Below, piece after piece: positions 17,354-25,827 of a DNA stretch of 38,222 nucleotides. Every line of letters begins with the position of its first letter. Position 1 is the first letter of the stretch. Source of the DNA: CAZHPY01 sp964534705 (GTDB lineage: Bacteria > Omnitrophota > Gorgyraeia > 2-01-FULL-45-10); contig CAZHPY010000007.1 of the NCBI GenBank assembly GCA_964534705.1, positions 1-38,222 of the forward strand, read 5' to 3'. Both the position numbers and the translations under genes were made by a program. The notes under the pieces were generated by a model. The model searched no databases, was not told the DNA's origin, and saw only the letters and a list, made by a program, of their open reading frames with translations.

Positions 17354-18942
17354 GAAGATTTTTTATCCGTTGTTCCCTGTCTTATATGCTCCGAAAGGTA
17401 GTTTCCCGTAAGGTCATCTATGGCATGCGTGAGCTCCTGCAGCCTCAATTCCCTCTCAAACTTGAGATTCTCATCCCTTGGGGGATTTGTCATGAGCTCG
17501 AATTGCAGCCGCTTGCGCTCATAATAAGCGCGCCTAAGGTCATCCAATATGTCATTCCTTAACTGTGTGGTAAGGCGCGAGCGTACATCTATATTAGTCT
17601 GGTCATCGCTCCAGATAAGATCGCCCACTTCCCATGACAAGCCTACATTCCAGCCGTCCGATATATCATCCGGCCCGGTAAATATATAATCCTTGGTCGC
17701 GCTTGTATATATTTCATAATTATCGGACCGGTTTTTGTCCATGCTTACAGATACTTTAGGGAGCAGGGCCCTTGCCCTTGCCTCTGCCCTCCACCTCTTT
17801 ATTTTATCAGGCCCCACTTCCGCATACTTAAGAGCGGCCTGCTGTAATTCCTTATACGTCGGCTCACCGTCAAATACTACCTTAAGGGTATGCAGGCTTT
17901 TTTCTACGTCGGGATACTTATCGGCCATATAATCCCCCGCGTGGAAGCTGTACAGCCCCTTATCCGTAGCGGCAAAAATGTCGCCTCCCCCTTCGCTTCC
18001 GGCCATCAGGCGATTGACATTTGCGCTTTTTGACATGCCTTTATATAATTCAAGCCAATGCCTTTTATCCCCGTCGAATTCAAATACTCCCTTTGCCGTT
18101 GCGCAGTAGATCTTCTTATTTTTTGGCACTATCAGGATATGGTTGACCTCACCCCTTAATCCTGCGCGTTCGAGATCATTCCAGCTCTTGCCCTGGTCAT
18201 CGCTGTAAACGATCCCGGAGGAATAACCCACATACACCCTGGCTCCGTCCGTGCTGATAGATCTTATTGAGGTATCTTTTTCAGGATCGTCCCCATACTC
18301 TTCCTGCTCTTCCGCCGCCTCGCTCTTTTCTGGCGCGCTTCGCACAAAGACCTTTTCCCAATCACCCGAGCCTATTTTTCTCACATACAAGCCGGACTCT
18401 GCGCCGGCATACATCACTTCTTTGTTCAGGGCAAGGCATTTTACCGGGGCATTATTCAATGTCCCGCTTATATCCTGCCATTTCGCCCCGAGGTCCCCGC
18501 TAAAAAATATGCCCTTTTCAGTCGATATTACTACGCTGGAACGGGAGTGTTTTGAAAGCTCTATGAATGTTATATTGTTTTTGTCCGGCAATATGGTCCT
18601 GAATACGTTTTTCCATGTCCCGCCATTATCGTCTGACCTGAAAAGCCCCCTCCTTGTTCCTACGAACAAGACACGGCCATTACCGGCAACGCACTTTATC
18701 TCATTGCTTCCGCCTGACGGCAATAGAAATACCGGTTCCCACCTGTCTTTTATGTCCCTTATCCTGTATAAAGCGCTTTTTGTGGCTATATAAATAACAT
18801 CTCTATTAAATATGCCGTCCCGCAATTCAGAGTTTTTTATGGCTCCGTCACCAGCCACCCATGCATCCTGCGCCATGGTGCCGCCTATGTTCAGCAAGGC
18901 CAGCGTTATTATAACAGTTATTAATGATAACCTTTGTTTCAT
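17350..18942 (-). CDS. Secreted Asp-box (BNR) beta-propeller protein with helical C-terminal domain
   Basis: The start was moved to the ATG at 18942 because a perfect AGGAGG sits 6 nt before it and the next residues form a signal peptide (hydrophobic 5-23, likely cleavage after MAQ at 25). Residues 40-340 are repeats of a beta-propeller with at least three Asp-box motifs: SDDNGGTW (103-110), SGDLGAKW (148-155) and SDDQGKSW (247-254). The repeats alternate with short IYxAT/GxFxSDD strands. An acidic insert lies at 205-224. Residues 360-530 look helical and charged, and include PKVSVSMDKN, LSWEVGDLIW and a coiled-coil-like end; the last part vaguely recalls outer-membrane hypothetical proteins. 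No catalytic sialidase residues are evident. The function is unknown; extracytoplasmic ligand binding is inference. A good promoter precedes it and it is divergent from the GGDEF gene. Confidence 0.8.
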   Translation of the reverse strand: MKQRLSLITVIITLALLNIGGTMAQDAWVAGDGAIKNSELRDGIFNRDVIYIATKSALYRIRDIKDRWEPVFLLPSGGSNEIKCVAGNGRVLFVGTRRGLFRSDDNGGTWKNVFRTILPDKNNITFIELSKHSRSSVVISTEKGIFFSGDLGAKWQDISGTLNNAPVKCLALNKEVMYAGAESGLYVRKIGSGDWEKVFVRSAPEKSEAAEEQEEYGDDPEKDTSIRSISTDGARVYVGYSSGIVYSDDQGKSWNDLERAGLRGEVNHILIVPKNKKIYCATAKGVFEFDGDKRHWLELYKGMSKSANVNRLMAGSEGGGDIFAATDKGLYSFHAGDYMADKYPDVEKSLHTLKVVFDGEPTYKELQQAALKYAEVGPDKIKRWRAEARARALLPKVSVSMDKNRSDNYEIYTSATKDYIFTGPDDISDGWNVGLSWEVGDLIWSDDQTNIDVRSRLTTQLRNDILDDLRRAYYERKRLQFELMTNPPRDENLKFERELRLQELTHAIDDLTGNYLSEHIRQGTTDKKSS

Positions 18943-18968
18943 TGTATCCTCCTGTTTATACAAGCCGC

Positions 18969-18997
18969 ATGATATAACAGATTTCGCTTTTTGTCAA
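18969..18997 (-). promoter_or_regulatory. Sigma70-type promoter of the propeller gene
   Basis: On the minus strand TTGACA (18992-18997), a 17-nt spacer and TATCAT (18969-18974) precede the AGGAGG and ATG of the propeller gene by a short leader. The box quality and spacing are close to ideal. It lies in the 135-nt divergent region shared with the GGDEF gene. Confidence 0.7.
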
Positions 18998-19043
18998 TTT
19001 CTATTTTATTATTTATCAATGACATCTGCATCATATGAAACTT

Positions 19044-19071
19044 TTGCCATACGCGAGAAATATGCTATAAT
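19044..19071 (+). promoter_or_regulatory. Promoter of the diguanylate cyclase gene, implying a leaderless mRNA
   Basis: TTGCCA (19044-19049), a 16-nt spacer and a perfect TATAAT (19066-19071) lie directly before the ATG at 19078. Counting the last base of the -10 box as -7 puts +1 on the A of the start codon. No Shine-Dalgarno sequence lies before the ATG, which fits a leaderless transcript. Confidence 0.6.
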
Positions 19072-19077
19072 TGTTAC

Positions 19078-20730
19078 ATGTTGAAAGATAAAAGAATACA
19101 GGCCATAATAATATCCATCATTATCTGTATTTCGTATTTTTTATGGCTTTCCCCCATGAAACCCGCCCGCATAGCGAATTTAAAGCTCATAGACTCATAT
19201 TATGTCCTTGACTCCAAGATAAGGCCTTTACCAAAAACTACCGATAAGATAGCCATTGTCGCTATTGATGATGAATCCCTAAGGCGCATAAACATCCAAT
19301 GGCCCTGGCCCAGAAGCGTTATAGCCGAGATCATAACTAAGATCTCGCTGGAAAAACCGGCCCTCATCTCGACGGACCTTGTCTTTGCAGGAAAAAGCGT
19401 TGACCCGGCCAACGATCTTGCGCTTACAACGGCGTTAAAAAATGCCGGGAACGTCATGTCTGCGGCATATTTCGGCAGCGATGGCAAGTATGTCCTGCCC
19501 GAGGAATCCATTGCCTTATGCCTCGCCGAATTCGGATTTATAAACAAGCCGAGGGATGCCGATAACGCAATAAGAAGGATGAGGCCCTATTTTCTTACAC
19601 CCACTGGCGACATCATAGACTATTCCCTTTTCTTAAAAACGGCCGGCCATGCAATGGGTATACCTGCGGCAAATCTTGCCCTGACAGTTCCCCTTCTAAG
19701 GGATGGAACGGCATATATAGATTTTGCGGGCAACCAGGATAAGTTTCATGTCATACCTGCATGGAAAATAATCGAAGGGTACAAAGATACGTACTCTTTA
19801 AAGGATAAGATAGTAATGGTGGGAATAACCAGCGAATCTTTCCACGATACTTACAATACCCCCCTGGGTATAATGCCCGGCATGCTGATAGACGCAAATG
19901 AGACCCTTACATATATGAACAATAGTTTTTTCCGTTATGCGGCAGATAACATGAATGCCGTGATCATTTTTATATTCGTTATCATAGCCGTAGCGGGCGC
20001 CCTCAGGCTCCCTTTAATAAGCGGGACCGTTTTTAGCATGGCCCTGATAGCGGCATCTTATCTTACAGGATTGTTCTTATTCACGCGGCAGATAATAACG
20101 GATACCTTCGGCCCTATACTACTCATAACGATCTCTACCATATTACTGCATGGGACCCGGTCGGTATTGCTTGTGGTAGAGAATATAGTCCTGAAAAAGG
20201 AGGCTATCACCGACGGCCTTACAGGATTATTTTTGTACAGGTACTTCGAATTACAGTTAAAAAGAGAAATGAAAAATGCGGTTTTGGGCCGGAAAAACCT
20301 TGCGCTTGTAATATATGACCTGGATCATTTTAAAAGGATAAACGATACATATGGGCATGAATTCGGCAATATAATATTGCGGTCCGTAGCGAAAAGCCTC
20401 AAGGACCATTCCAGGAAAAGCAACATTATCGCCAGATACGGCGGCGAGGAGTTCTGCATAATAATTACCGGCATGGACCGTGATCATGCCGTAAAATATT
20501 CGGAAAGGTTACGCAATCTTGTAGGCACCCTTCAATTCAAGACGGTCAAGGGTGAGATAGTCAAGGTCACCATGAGTGGCGGCATAGCCATGATAGCGGA
20601 TGTCCCGTCAAATGATCCTTCCGGATTCATAAAAGCGGCTGATAGCGCCCTATACAGGTCTAAAAACACCGGACGCGACAGGATAAGCATATACTACAGG
20701 AATGCGGACAGCGTAGACAGGGCGGCTTGA
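19078..20730 (+). CDS. CHASE2-GGDEF membrane diguanylate cyclase
   Basis: This protein probably makes cyclic di-GMP from two GTP in response to an extracytoplasmic signal. An N-terminal membrane helix (about 8-25) leads into a CHASE2 sensor domain (about 35-280; IAIVAIDDESL, WPWPRSVIAEII, VMVGITSES, TYNTPLGIMPGMLIDAN). Three membrane helices follow (about 292-360). The GGDEF domain (about 375-545) has DxLTGL (ITDGLTGLF), YDLDHFKRIND and the catalytic GGEEF at 455-459. The product-inhibition site that is normally RxxD reads RKSN (446-449), so feedback control may be lost. It is the only plus-strand gene here and its stop codon touches that of recJ with no gap. The gene seems to be translated from a leaderless mRNA. 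Confidence 0.9.
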   Translation: MLKDKRIQAIIISIIICISYFLWLSPMKPARIANLKLIDSYYVLDSKIRPLPKTTDKIAIVAIDDESLRRINIQWPWPRSVIAEIITKISLEKPALISTDLVFAGKSVDPANDLALTTALKNAGNVMSAAYFGSDGKYVLPEESIALCLAEFGFINKPRDADNAIRRMRPYFLTPTGDIIDYSLFLKTAGHAMGIPAANLALTVPLLRDGTAYIDFAGNQDKFHVIPAWKIIEGYKDTYSLKDKIVMVGITSESFHDTYNTPLGIMPGMLIDANETLTYMNNSFFRYAADNMNAVIIFIFVIIAVAGALRLPLISGTVFSMALIAASYLTGLFLFTRQIITDTFGPILLITISTILLHGTRSVLLVVENIVLKKEAITDGLTGLFLYRYFELQLKREMKNAVLGRKNLALVIYDLDHFKRINDTYGHEFGNIILRSVAKSLKDHSRKSNIIARYGGEEFCIIITGMDRDHAVKYSERLRNLVGTLQFKTVKGEIVKVTMSGGIAMIADVPSNDPSGFIKAADSALYRSKNTGRDRISIYYRNADSVDRAA

Positions 20731-22413
20731 TTACTTTATATCCTTCAGCTCGAGCTGTATGGACTGCAACCCCTGCCAATCATTTATTGAAGGCACGTAT
20801 GCGAGATCTATACCGGATCCTATCTTAGGCGCGAGAAGCTCATTCCTTCCGAAATTAATAGCCTCACATGTAACATTATTGTCGGTAACCCACATCTTAA
20901 ATCCTTTTTTGCCTATCTGCCTGGGGCCGTCTTTAACGATAAGGTTGCGTGAAGAGAATACCGGCCTCGGATTTTCTTCGCCAAAAGGCGCAAGGCTTTC
21001 GATCTCATTTATTACATCTTCGTTAAGCTCGTTCAGGGGTATCTCTATATCGATCTCCAACTGCGGGCAGAACGTATCATCGTAAGCGTAACTATTGGCG
21101 GCGATGTTTATCTTCTCCCTGAATTCATCGAGGCGGTCCTTTTCTATTGTAAGCCCACAAGCCGCCTCATGGCCGCCAAAACCCAATAACGTGTCCTTAC
21201 ATTGATGCAGGACGTCAAAAAGATTGAATTTTTCCACGCTCCTTCCGGAGCCCTTGCCATGTTTGCCGTCGAGAGAAACCAGTATCGTGGGCCGGTAAAA
21301 CCTGTCCGCTATCCTTGACGCGACTATGCCTATGACGCCGGCATGCCAATTTTCGCTGCCAAGGACTATTACCTTATGGTGCTTAAAATTGATCTCTCTT
21401 TCGATCTTGGAGAGGGCTTCCTCAAGTATCCTGGATTCTATTTTTTGCCTGTTCCTGTTCTCCGTATCGAGCATTTTTGCCAGCTTCATGGCTTCATCAT
21501 TGTCATTTGCCAGTAAAAGATCCAGGGCCTTCTGCGGAGATCCTACGCGCCCCATCGCATTTATTCTCGGGCCCAGTATAAAGCCTATGTGGCCGCTCGA
21601 AATATCTTTCCCGTTGAGGCCGGCGACCTCCGTAAGCGCTTTCAAACCTATCCTGTTCCTCTTGTTCATTTCATCCAGGCCATGCTTTGCCAGGACCCTG
21701 TTCTCGCCTTTCAGCGGGACTATGTCCGCGATGGTTCCCAGGCTTACAAGATCAAGAAAGTCTTCAGCAAAAAAAGAAGTCCCATCATAGAGCGCCTTTA
21801 CAAACTTATATGCGATACCCACCCCCGCAAGATGCTTGAACGGATACCGGCAGGATTCCTGCAGCGGGTTGATCACGGCATGAGCCTGTGGGACCTGCGA
21901 ATTCAGTATTTCATGATGGTCTGTTACTATAACGTCTATTTTTACTCCATTAGCATATTCTATTTCCCTGAAAGAGCTTATACCGCAATCCACTGTGATT
22001 ATGAGCGATACGCCGTCTCTCAGGGCCTTTTTTATGGCATTGGTATTAAGCCCGTATCCTTCTTCAAGGCGGTTAGGTATATATGTTTCAACCACTGCGC
22101 CCAAATTCGTAAGGGCTTGTTTTAACATGGCTACGCTGGTCATGCCATCTACATCATAATCGCCGTAAACCAGGATCTTTTCCCCGCTGCTTATAGCTTT
22201 TCTCGTACGGCTTACGGCCTTATCCATGTCTTTCATCAAAAAAGGATCGTGACAGGATGAAAGCGAACATGTGAGGAATTCACCTGCTTCCTTAACATCA
22301 TTTATACCCCTGTTAGATAAGAGCTGGGCCGTTATTTCAGATATCTTAAGCGCGCTGGATAAAACCTTGCGCATATCCGATCTTTCCTTCCTGACATTCC
22401 AGATCGTACGCAT
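20731..22413 (-). CDS. recJ: Single-strand-specific 5'-3' exonuclease RecJ
   Basis: RecJ degrades single-stranded DNA 5' to 3' in recombination and mismatch repair. DHH-phosphoesterase motifs are all present: YGDYDVDGMTS (83-93), TVDCGIS, TDHHE (164-168) and HLAGVGIAYK. The DHHA1 part follows with GSENWHAGVIGIVASRI and GFGGHEAACGLTI, and an OB-like C-terminal domain ends the protein. The 560-residue length is normal (E. coli 577). It is the last gene of operon A, 3 nt after the cation transporter gene, in a run that also carries ruvABC. Its stop codon directly abuts that of the convergent GGDEF gene, leaving no room for a terminator between them. Confidence 0.96.
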   Translation of the reverse strand: MRTIWNVRKERSDMRKVLSSALKISEITAQLLSNRGINDVKEAGEFLTCSLSSCHDPFLMKDMDKAVSRTRKAISSGEKILVYGDYDVDGMTSVAMLKQALTNLGAVVETYIPNRLEEGYGLNTNAIKKALRDGVSLIITVDCGISSFREIEYANGVKIDVIVTDHHEILNSQVPQAHAVINPLQESCRYPFKHLAGVGIAYKFVKALYDGTSFFAEDFLDLVSLGTIADIVPLKGENRVLAKHGLDEMNKRNRIGLKALTEVAGLNGKDISSGHIGFILGPRINAMGRVGSPQKALDLLLANDNDEAMKLAKMLDTENRNRQKIESRILEEALSKIEREINFKHHKVIVLGSENWHAGVIGIVASRIADRFYRPTILVSLDGKHGKGSGRSVEKFNLFDVLHQCKDTLLGFGGHEAACGLTIEKDRLDEFREKINIAANSYAYDDTFCPQLEIDIEIPLNELNEDVINEIESLAPFGEENPRPVFSSRNLIVKDGPRQIGKKGFKMWVTDNNVTCEAINFGRNELLAPKIGSGIDLAYVPSINDWQGLQSIQLELKDIK

Positions 22414-22416
22414 CGT

Positions 22417-23304
22417 TTATGTCAACTTTCTTTTTTCCTGAGGCTCTATGTGGACAACTACATCGGTTACCCCCGGTATAGCAGCCCTGATAGTGCCCTC
22501 AATTTCGTAGGATATCTTATGCGCTTTTTCTACGTGCATATCCGGCTTTACCAGGACATGAAGATCGACATGTATATCGTCTTCCCTGCCCCGCGTCCTT
22601 ATTTTATGGCAGGCCTGTACATCTTTTACCGAAAGGACCAGCTTTTCTATTTTTTTCTCATCCAATATGATCGTATCGCATAGAACGTTGGAACTTTGCC
22701 TGGCTATGGTAAAAGCCGCATGCGCTATGAACAGCGCTATAATGATCGTAATGATCGGATCCAGGATGGGATACCCCATCTTTATGAAGATAAGAGCAGC
22801 GATGACGGAGAGCGATATAAATACATCAGACGCGGTGTGGATGGAATCGGATACAAGGATGTCGCTCCTAAGATGTTCTCCTTGCTTGCGCTCGTATTTC
22901 ATTACCAGCACATTTATAGCAATAGTAATGATCATGACGACAAAACTACCGATATTTATTTCAGGGACAACTGGATGGCGGAACCTGTCTATGGCTTTTG
23001 TCAAAAGCTCATAGCACACCAAAAATAAAAGCGCTGCTATGGCTAAAGAGAACAGGGTCTCATATTTTTTATGTCCGTAAGGATGGTCTTTATCGGCGGG
23101 TCTGCAGGCGATCGTTATGCCTATCAAGCCTACTATGTTGGATGCTCCGTCGGACATGGAATGGAACCCGTCCGCCATCATGCCTGTAAACTGAGTGAGA
23201 AGGCCGAATATTATCTTCGCTAATGCCACGGCCCAGTTCAACACCAGTACGACCAACAGGACGTTCCTTACCTTGCCAAACCTCAGGGCCTGGTCACTTG
23301 TCAT
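22417..23304 (-). CDS. Cation diffusion facilitator family metal exporter
   Basis: Proteins of this family export divalent metals, usually zinc, cobalt, iron or manganese, using the proton gradient. The 295 residues have about six membrane helices in the first 200 and a cytoplasmic metal-binding domain at the end (about 205-295; DIHVDLHVLVKPDMHVEKAHKI). Metal-site residues are seen in ADGFHSMSD (D45, H48, D52) and SDSIHTASD (D153, H156, D160), plus HPYGH near 74. A Zn/Fe-type site is likely, but the metal cannot be read from sequence alone. The gene lies between secDF and recJ with gaps of 3-4 nt, so it is cotranscribed with them. No metal-responsive operator is visible. Confidence 0.93.
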   Translation of the reverse strand: MTSDQALRFGKVRNVLLVVLVLNWAVALAKIIFGLLTQFTGMMADGFHSMSDGASNIVGLIGITIACRPADKDHPYGHKKYETLFSLAIAALLFLVCYELLTKAIDRFRHPVVPEINIGSFVVMIITIAINVLVMKYERKQGEHLRSDILVSDSIHTASDVFISLSVIAALIFIKMGYPILDPIITIIIALFIAHAAFTIARQSSNVLCDTIILDEKKIEKLVLSVKDVQACHKIRTRGREDDIHVDLHVLVKPDMHVEKAHKISYEIEGTIRAAIPGVTDVVVHIEPQEKRKLT

Positions 23305-23308
23305 GTTT

Positions 23309-25540
23309 TTATGCTTTTTTGCCTAACAGCTTGCCGTGCCACGATATTACCATCGGGCTGGCGATATATACGGTGGAATAAACTCCCGCTAAAAATCCTA
23401 CGAAGATGCAGAATGAGAAATTATTCAGCACTTCCCCGCCGAATATCAATAGCGATACTACTGCAAGCATAGTAACGCCGGTTGTAAGGATCGTCCTTCC
23501 CAGCATCTGGTTCACGCTCAGGTTAACGATCTCGTTGAAGCTGCCCTTCTTGACGATCCTGAGATTTTCCCTTATCCTGTCATAGATTACGACGGTATCA
23601 TTCATAGAAAAACCGGCTATCGTCAGGAGCGCCGCTACAGTCGTAAGATCAAACTGCCTTTGGGTAATGGCTAACGCGCCTGCGGCTATAATAACATCAT
23701 GGAAAAGCGCTATGATACCCGCGAGCCCATATTTAAGGTCAAACCTTATCATTACATATAACATTATACCGACAAGCCCCAACGCAAGGCTGGTCAGCGC
23801 GTTCTTCCTCAGGTCCCTTCCTACCGCAGGGCCTACCGTTTCAACGCGCAGTATCTGGAACTTATTATCTTCCATCTTCTTCCTGAATTCTCCGGTAAGC
23901 TGCGTAGTTATGTTATCCTGGGTCCTTATGATCAATTCTTTCGGATCGCCATATTGCTGTATCGCAGCGCTGCCATGGCCGATATCCTTCAGGATAGCCC
24001 TGACCCTGTCAAGGTTCACAGGTTTATCGAACATGAATTGCTGCAGTGTGCCTCCGGAAAAATCTACGCCGTAGTTTTTGTCGCCGCGCATTACAAACAC
24101 GGTTATGCCGCCTATTATAAGGATGGCCGACAAAATATAACATATCCGCCTCTTACCGATAAAATCGATGTTCGTCTGTTTTTTGAATACGTTCATAAAA
24201 GTCAACTTTGACAACCCGAACTGGTCGCATAATAATTCTATAATGACCCTGGTGCAGGTAACAGCCGTAAAAAGGTTTGCCAGCAGACCGATAGTCAAAG
24301 TTACGGCAAATCCCCTTATCGGGCCGGAACCGAATTGAAATATAAGCGCGGCTGCGACCAGAGTAGTGACATTTGAATCTACAATGGCTGAAAGCGCGCG
24401 ATGATAGCCCGCCGCTATGGCAGCGCGCAATGACTTGCCAAGCGCAAGCTCTTCGCGTATCCTTTCATAAACAAGAACGTTCGCGTCTACTGCCATACCT
24501 ATGGTCAATATTAAACCGGCTATGCCTGGCAATGTCAGCGTTCCTTTGAAGATCGCTAGGCATGCCAGGATCAAAAGGACGTTTAATGCCAGCGCAAAAC
24601 TGGCTATGACCCCTCCCAGACGGTAGTAGAAGATCATAAAGCCAACGACAAGAAGGGTTCCTATTGCCGCGGCATTAAGGCCGCTCTTTATTGAATCGGC
24701 CCCTAACAGCGGGCCTACGGTCCTTTCTTCTTCAACTATAACAGGAGCCGGGAGCGCGCCTGCCCTCAGCACTATCGAGAGGTCGTTAGCTTCCTGGACA
24801 GTGAAATTGCCGCTTATCTGCGCCTGGCCGGACGGGATGGGCTCACGGATCACCGGCGCTGACTGGACCTTTCCGTCCAGGACTATCGCCAGCCTCTTCC
24901 CGACATTGGCCTGCGTTATAACATAAAATTGCTCGGCGCCTTTTGCATTAAGGGCGAGCGAAACATAAGGCTCACCGAAACCTCTTGAGCTAAAATCTGT
25001 CTTGGCGTTAACTATGCAATCACCCGCAAGGGAAGCCTCTTTGGAGATCAGCATTGGCTCCCGCCCGCCGCTGTCCCTTTCAAGATACTTCATTTCGTAC
25101 CCTTCTACAGGTTCATTATTAAGGGCTTTCTTGATATCTTCCGCATTATCGGATACTAATTTAAATTCCAGATGAGCTGTCTTACCTATGATCTCAAGGG
25201 CGCGGTCCCTGTCCGTCACTCCGGGCAGTTGGACTATGATGTTCTCCTTACCCTGCCTTTGTATGGACATTTCACCGACGCCGAACTGGTCGACCCTGTT
25301 CCTTATGATCTCTATGACGCGCTCGACCGCATCCTTCCTCGCGTCAGCCGGCACCTTGGAGATATCGACCTTTAGGACGACATGCATGCCGCCCTGTAAG
25401 TCCAGGCCCAAATTTATCTTACCCTTCTGGACTACCTTACCGTCTTTATCCTTTATCGAAAAAGGCGGCAGTATCATCCATACGCACGCTACCGTAATAG
25501 CTATGATCGCGATTAACTTCCATTGCAAACTCTTGTTCAT
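23309..25540 (-). CDS. secDF: Fused protein-export membrane protein SecD-SecF
   Basis: SecD and SecF use the proton gradient to help pull proteins through the SecYEG channel. Here they are one 743-residue chain, as in Bacillus subtilis. The SecD half (1-440) has an N-terminal helix, KINLGLDLQGGMHVVLKVD, the large periplasmic P1 domain (GKRLAIVLDGKVQSAPVI) and five helices with GIAGLILTIGMAVDANVLVYERIREE. The SecF half (about 455-743) starts FIGKRRICYILSAILIIGG, then GVDFSGGTLQQ and a second set of helices with FSMNDTVVIYDRIREN. Both conserved D-N/T membrane motifs for proton flow are present. The start overlaps the yajC stop by 1 nt (TAATG). Co-transcription with yajC and tgt is a very common bacterial arrangement. 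Confidence 0.97.
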   Translation of the reverse strand: MNKSLQWKLIAIIAITVACVWMILPPFSIKDKDGKVVQKGKINLGLDLQGGMHVVLKVDISKVPADARKDAVERVIEIIRNRVDQFGVGEMSIQRQGKENIIVQLPGVTDRDRALEIIGKTAHLEFKLVSDNAEDIKKALNNEPVEGYEMKYLERDSGGREPMLISKEASLAGDCIVNAKTDFSSRGFGEPYVSLALNAKGAEQFYVITQANVGKRLAIVLDGKVQSAPVIREPIPSGQAQISGNFTVQEANDLSIVLRAGALPAPVIVEEERTVGPLLGADSIKSGLNAAAIGTLLVVGFMIFYYRLGGVIASFALALNVLLILACLAIFKGTLTLPGIAGLILTIGMAVDANVLVYERIREELALGKSLRAAIAAGYHRALSAIVDSNVTTLVAAALIFQFGSGPIRGFAVTLTIGLLANLFTAVTCTRVIIELLCDQFGLSKLTFMNVFKKQTNIDFIGKRRICYILSAILIIGGITVFVMRGDKNYGVDFSGGTLQQFMFDKPVNLDRVRAILKDIGHGSAAIQQYGDPKELIIRTQDNITTQLTGEFRKKMEDNKFQILRVETVGPAVGRDLRKNALTSLALGLVGIMLYVMIRFDLKYGLAGIIALFHDVIIAAGALAITQRQFDLTTVAALLTIAGFSMNDTVVIYDRIRENLRIVKKGSFNEIVNLSVNQMLGRTILTTGVTMLAVVSLLIFGGEVLNNFSFCIFVGFLAGVYSTVYIASPMVISWHGKLLGKKA

Positions 25541-25827
25541 TATTTTTCCTCCGCTGCTTTTCTTCTGACTCTTGCTATACAGCTTTTCTCGACATCTATT
25601 TTAACATTATCATCGACCTTAAGCGTCACGGCGGCTTCTTTAACGTTAACTATCGTTCCGTGTATTCCGCCGCTGGTAACGACCTCGTCATTCTTTTTCA
25701 ATGACGCTATCATCTTCCTGTGCTCGTCCTGGGCCTTTTTTTGCGGGCGTATAAGCAGGAAATAAAATATTACAAAGATAAATATTATAGGCATTAAGCT
25801 TATTAACGGGTTCTGTCCTGAGCTCAT
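25540..25827 (-). CDS. yajC: Preprotein translocase accessory protein YajC
   Basis: YajC is a small membrane partner of SecDF. The 95 residues have one membrane helix (about 9-25, LMPIIFIFVIFYFLLIRPQ). A cytoplasmic part then carries the family pattern KKNDEVVTSGGIHGTIVNV. The LIRPQKKA boundary motif is typical. The start follows the tgt stop codon directly, and the stop overlaps the secDF start by 1 nt, so the three are almost certainly translated together. Confidence 0.96.
   Translation of the reverse strand: MSSGQNPLISLMPIIFIFVIFYFLLIRPQKKAQDEHRKMIASLKKNDEVVTSGGIHGTIVNVKEAAVTLKVDDNVKIDVEKSCIARVRRKAAEEK

Noticed and set aside
18943..18963. A start codon for the propeller gene 7 codons further upstream
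   Set aside because: The upstream start would put the AGGAGG inside the coding sequence and spoil the signal peptide start; the ATG at 18942 fits both.
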